Source of the DNA: Cyanobacteria bacterium OH_CDB_58 | GTDB taxonomy: Bacteria; Cyanobacteriota; Vampirovibrionia; Gastranaerophilales; Gastranaerophilaceae | Reading direction: 5' to 3' | Assembly: GCA_023435965.1 (NCBI GenBank) | Contig: JAEZLC010000085.1 | Coordinates: 1 to 8,035, forward strand | DNA length: 8,035 bases | In this document: positions 6,357 to 8,035 of the stretch, one piece after another | How positions within the stretch are numbered: position 1 is the first letter of the stretch | Layout of the letters: each line of letters starts with the position of its first letter | Notes under the pieces: generated by a model | What the model saw: the letters and a program-made list of their open reading frames with translations, nothing else | What the model was told of the DNA's origin: nothing | The model's database searches: none | Made by a program: the position numbers and the translations under genes

Positions 6357-6385
6357 TTGACATCATCGGTTAATTAAGCTACAAA
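6357..6385 (+). promoter_or_regulatory. Promoter of the glycine cleavage genes
   Basis: A perfect -35 box TTGACA (6357-6362) is followed after the ideal 17 bases by TACAAA (6380-6385, four of six to TATAAT). It lies in the 58-base gap between rnhC and gcvT and starts 7 bases after the rnhC stop. The predicted start of transcription near 6392 leaves a leader of about 17 bases, carrying the GAGAG ribosome-binding site of gcvT. Confidence 0.65.
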
Positions 6386-6408
6386 TCAATAATAAAAGAG
6401 AGAAACAG

Positions 6409-7515
6409 ATGGATAAAAAGACATTTTTACACGAAGAACAACTAAAACTCGGAGCTAAAATGATAGCTTTCGCAGGATGGGAAATGCCCGTTCAATACTC
6501 GAGTATAATTGATGAACACAACACAGTTAGAGAAAAAGTTGGACTTTTTGATGTTTCTCATATGGGTGAAATTTTTGTTTCAGGACCAGATTCTCTTGCC
6601 TATCTTCAGAAATTGGTTCCTCAAAACGTTGCAAAACTCACTGACGGTAAAGCAATTTACTGCCAACTGACCAACAAAACCGGCGGGATAATAGACGATC
6701 TGATAATCTACAAACTTGAAGACTACAGATACCTTCTAATCGTGAATGCTTCAAGAATTGATGAAGACTTAAACTGGATGGTAAGAAATAAACTCGGATT
6801 TGAAGTTCTTATAGAAAATCAGTCGCACAACTATTCTTTGCTTGCCGTACAAGGTCCTAATGCAACAGATTTGATTGAAAAAATTGGCTTGCCTAAAATA
6901 AAACAACCTGAATTCTTTACCATAAAAACAGCAGAACTCTTCAACATAAACGTATACATATCAAGAACCGGATACACAGGCGAAGATGGGTTCGAAATAC
7001 TTATAAGAAACGAATATTCTGCACTTTTATGGAATTATCTTCTTCAAGCCGGAGAGGAATTCGGCATCAAACCTATAGGACTTGGAGCTAGAGATACATT
7101 AAGACTGGAAGCTGCTCTGCACTTATATGGAAACGATATGGATGAAAACACTACGCCTATTGAAGCTGTTTTAGGCTGGTCAGTCTCTAAAACAAAAAAA
7201 GAAGACTACAATGGCAAAGACATTATAATGCAGCAACTGAATGAAGGTATAAGCAAAAAATTAATCGGTTTTAAAATGATTGAAAGAGCAATCCCTAGAC
7301 ACGATTATGAAATATATTATAATAATGAGAAAGTAGGTAAGGTTACAAGCGGGGGGTTCTCTCCTTCTTTAAACGAAAACATAGGCCTTGGCTACGTTTC
7401 GACTGCTTGCGAACTAAAGGTTGATTCTACTATAGAAATTATGGTAAGAAATAAACTATACAAAGCAAAAATTGTAAAAAGGCCGTTCGTAGACAAAAAG
7501 AATAAAGTTAATTAA
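6409..7515 (+). CDS. gcvT: Glycine cleavage system T protein (aminomethyltransferase)
   Basis: The T protein takes the aminomethyl group from the lipoyl arm of H protein, passes the one-carbon unit to tetrahydrofolate (giving 5,10-methylene-THF) and releases ammonia. The 368-residue product matches the family length (about 360-370). Key stretches: GLFDVSHMGEIFVSGPDS (45-62), GGIIDDLIIY (92-101, with the catalytic Asp at 96 or 97), LLAVQGPNA (144-152), SRTGYTGEDGFEIL (185-198), GLGARDTLRLEAALHLYGNDMDE (224-246), and the C-terminal barrel TSGGFSPSLNENIGLGYV (313-330). The ATG at 6409 has GAGAG seven bases before it and aligns with the usual family start (KTFLHEEQLKLGAKMIAFAGWEMPVQY). It is the first gene of the glycine cleavage operon; gcvH follows after 26 bases. 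Confidence 0.97.
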   Translation: MDKKTFLHEEQLKLGAKMIAFAGWEMPVQYSSIIDEHNTVREKVGLFDVSHMGEIFVSGPDSLAYLQKLVPQNVAKLTDGKAIYCQLTNKTGGIIDDLIIYKLEDYRYLLIVNASRIDEDLNWMVRNKLGFEVLIENQSHNYSLLAVQGPNATDLIEKIGLPKIKQPEFFTIKTAELFNINVYISRTGYTGEDGFEILIRNEYSALLWNYLLQAGEEFGIKPIGLGARDTLRLEAALHLYGNDMDENTTPIEAVLGWSVSKTKKEDYNGKDIIMQQLNEGISKKLIGFKMIERAIPRHDYEIYYNNEKVGKVTSGGFSPSLNENIGLGYVSTACELKVDSTIEIMVRNKLYKAKIVKRPFVDKKNKVN

Positions 7516-7541
7516 TTGTTATTTTAATAAAGGAGAACAAA

Positions 7542-7922
7542 ATGAACATACCAGAGGGTATTCTATGCAGTAGAAGTCACGAATACATTTATGAAAAAGA
7601 TGGATTGAACACAATCGGTCTTACTGATTTTGCAGTAGAACAGCTGGGCGACATAGTATTTATAGAGCTTCCTGATGTTGATGCATATTTTTCAAAAGGA
7701 GAAGTATTTGGAACGGTCGAATCAGTTAAGGCTGCTTCTGAAATTTATATGCCTATCGGTGGAAAAATTGTGGAAATAAATAACGACTTATTAGACAGCC
7801 CTGAAATGTTAAACGAAAGCCCTTATGAAAAAGGATGGCTTATAAAAGTTGAACCTGCTGACCTAAGCAAGGATGCAGTGGACTTGATGGAATACGATGA
7901 TTACAAAGAAGAAGTAATGTAA
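7542..7922 (+). CDS. gcvH: Glycine cleavage system H protein (lipoyl carrier)
   Basis: H protein shuttles the aminomethyl group between the P, T and L proteins on a lipoamide arm. The 126-residue product has normal length. The lipoylated residue is Lys63 in GTVESVKAASEIYMPIGG (58-74), followed by GKIVEIN and the C-terminal SPYEKGWLIKVEP block. The N terminus, with HEYIYEKDGLNTIGLTDFA and LGDIVFIELPDVD, also fits. AGGAG (7531-7535) lies 6 bases before the ATG, the strongest ribosome-binding site in the window, as expected for a carrier needed in excess. The TAA stop overlaps the gcvPA start by one base (TAATG), implying translational coupling. A lipoate ligase or LipA/LipB elsewhere would be required. 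Confidence 0.97.
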   Translation: MNIPEGILCSRSHEYIYEKDGLNTIGLTDFAVEQLGDIVFIELPDVDAYFSKGEVFGTVESVKAASEIYMPIGGKIVEINNDLLDSPEMLNESPYEKGWLIKVEPADLSKDAVDLMEYDDYKEEVM

Positions 7923-8035
7923 TGAAAAACTACTTCGCAAATCCTGATTATGTAGTAAATGAGATGCTTGAAAAAATCAATATTTCAAGCACTGATGAGT
8001 TATTTGATGTAATTCCACAGGCCGCACGTGTACAC
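7922..8035 (+). CDS. gcvPA: Glycine decarboxylase subunit 1 (GcvPA), N-terminal part, runs off right edge
   Basis: Only 38 codons are visible. The ATG at 7922 overlaps the gcvH stop codon (TAATG), with AGAAG a short way upstream. The start, MKNYFANPDYVVNEMLEKI followed by SSTDELFDVIPQAARV, follows the pattern of the alpha subunit of the split P protein: an N-terminal helix, then 'I-x-S-x-D-E-L-F-D-x-I-P'. This PLP-dependent enzyme decarboxylates glycine and loads the aminomethyl group onto H protein. In split systems gcvPB follows. Position after gcvH supports the call. A fused GcvP cannot be strictly excluded from 38 residues, but fused forms usually begin differently. Confidence 0.9.
   Translation, partial: MKNYFANPDYVVNEMLEKINISSTDELFDVIPQAARVH

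Noticed and set aside
6351..6408. Glycine riboswitch before gcvT
   Set aside because: The gap is only 58 bases and contains a promoter; no tandem aptamer fold could fit.
1..8035. Defence island, phage, mobile element or CRISPR content
   Set aside because: All recognised genes are metabolic or nucleic-acid housekeeping families. No transposase, integrase, terminal repeats or spaced repeat array was seen.

Overview
This is an ordinary-looking, AT-rich bacterial chromosomal segment. It holds eight genes: six intact or nearly certain full-length genes, plus two cut by the window edges. Five are recognisable housekeeping families, and one is a long orphan-type protein. No rRNA, tRNA, insertion sequence, CRISPR array, phage gene or integration site is visible. 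The gene content (NadA with an HCYQ motif, RNase HIII instead of only HII, split glycine decarboxylase, an enlarged DHH phosphoesterase, and an EF-hand/coiled-coil protein without a signal peptide) suggests an anaerobic gut or environmental bacterium. My best guess is the non-photosynthetic cyanobacterial relatives (Vampirovibrionia/Gastranaerophilales). That rests on recalled family flavour, not on a search, so a Firmicute or Elusimicrobiota relative is not excluded.

Layout from left to right: (1) the 5' part of nadA (quinolinate synthase), minus strand, running off the left edge. (2) A 193-bp divergent intergenic region with a small dyad. (3) A plus-strand gene (429-2249) for a 606-residue acidic, coiled-coil, EF-hand-like protein of unknown role. 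(4) A strong hairpin terminator that works in both directions, shared with the convergent minus-strand metallo-beta-lactamase-fold hydrolase gene (2280-2906). (5) Upstream of that gene on the same strand and separated by a second hairpin, a 798-codon DHH/DHHA1 phosphoesterase (2982-5378). It resembles NrnA but has a roughly 240-residue N-terminal extension containing a HIRAN-like stretch. (6) A short divergent region, then plus-strand rnhC (RNase HIII). (7) A consensus-like promoter followed by the glycine cleavage genes gcvT, gcvH and the start of gcvPA, which overlaps the gcvH stop codon by one base and runs off the right edge.

Functionally, the clearest unit is gcvT-gcvH-gcvPA. These encode aminomethyltransferase, the lipoyl carrier protein and the decarboxylase alpha subunit, and gcvPB is expected just outside. 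The divergent rnhC and DHH genes could plausibly cooperate, since one cuts RNA in RNA/DNA hybrids and the other family degrades very short RNA oligonucleotides; this link is inference from adjacency. I do not see a convincing new multi-gene system. The least explained items are the EF-hand protein and the extended DHH protein.
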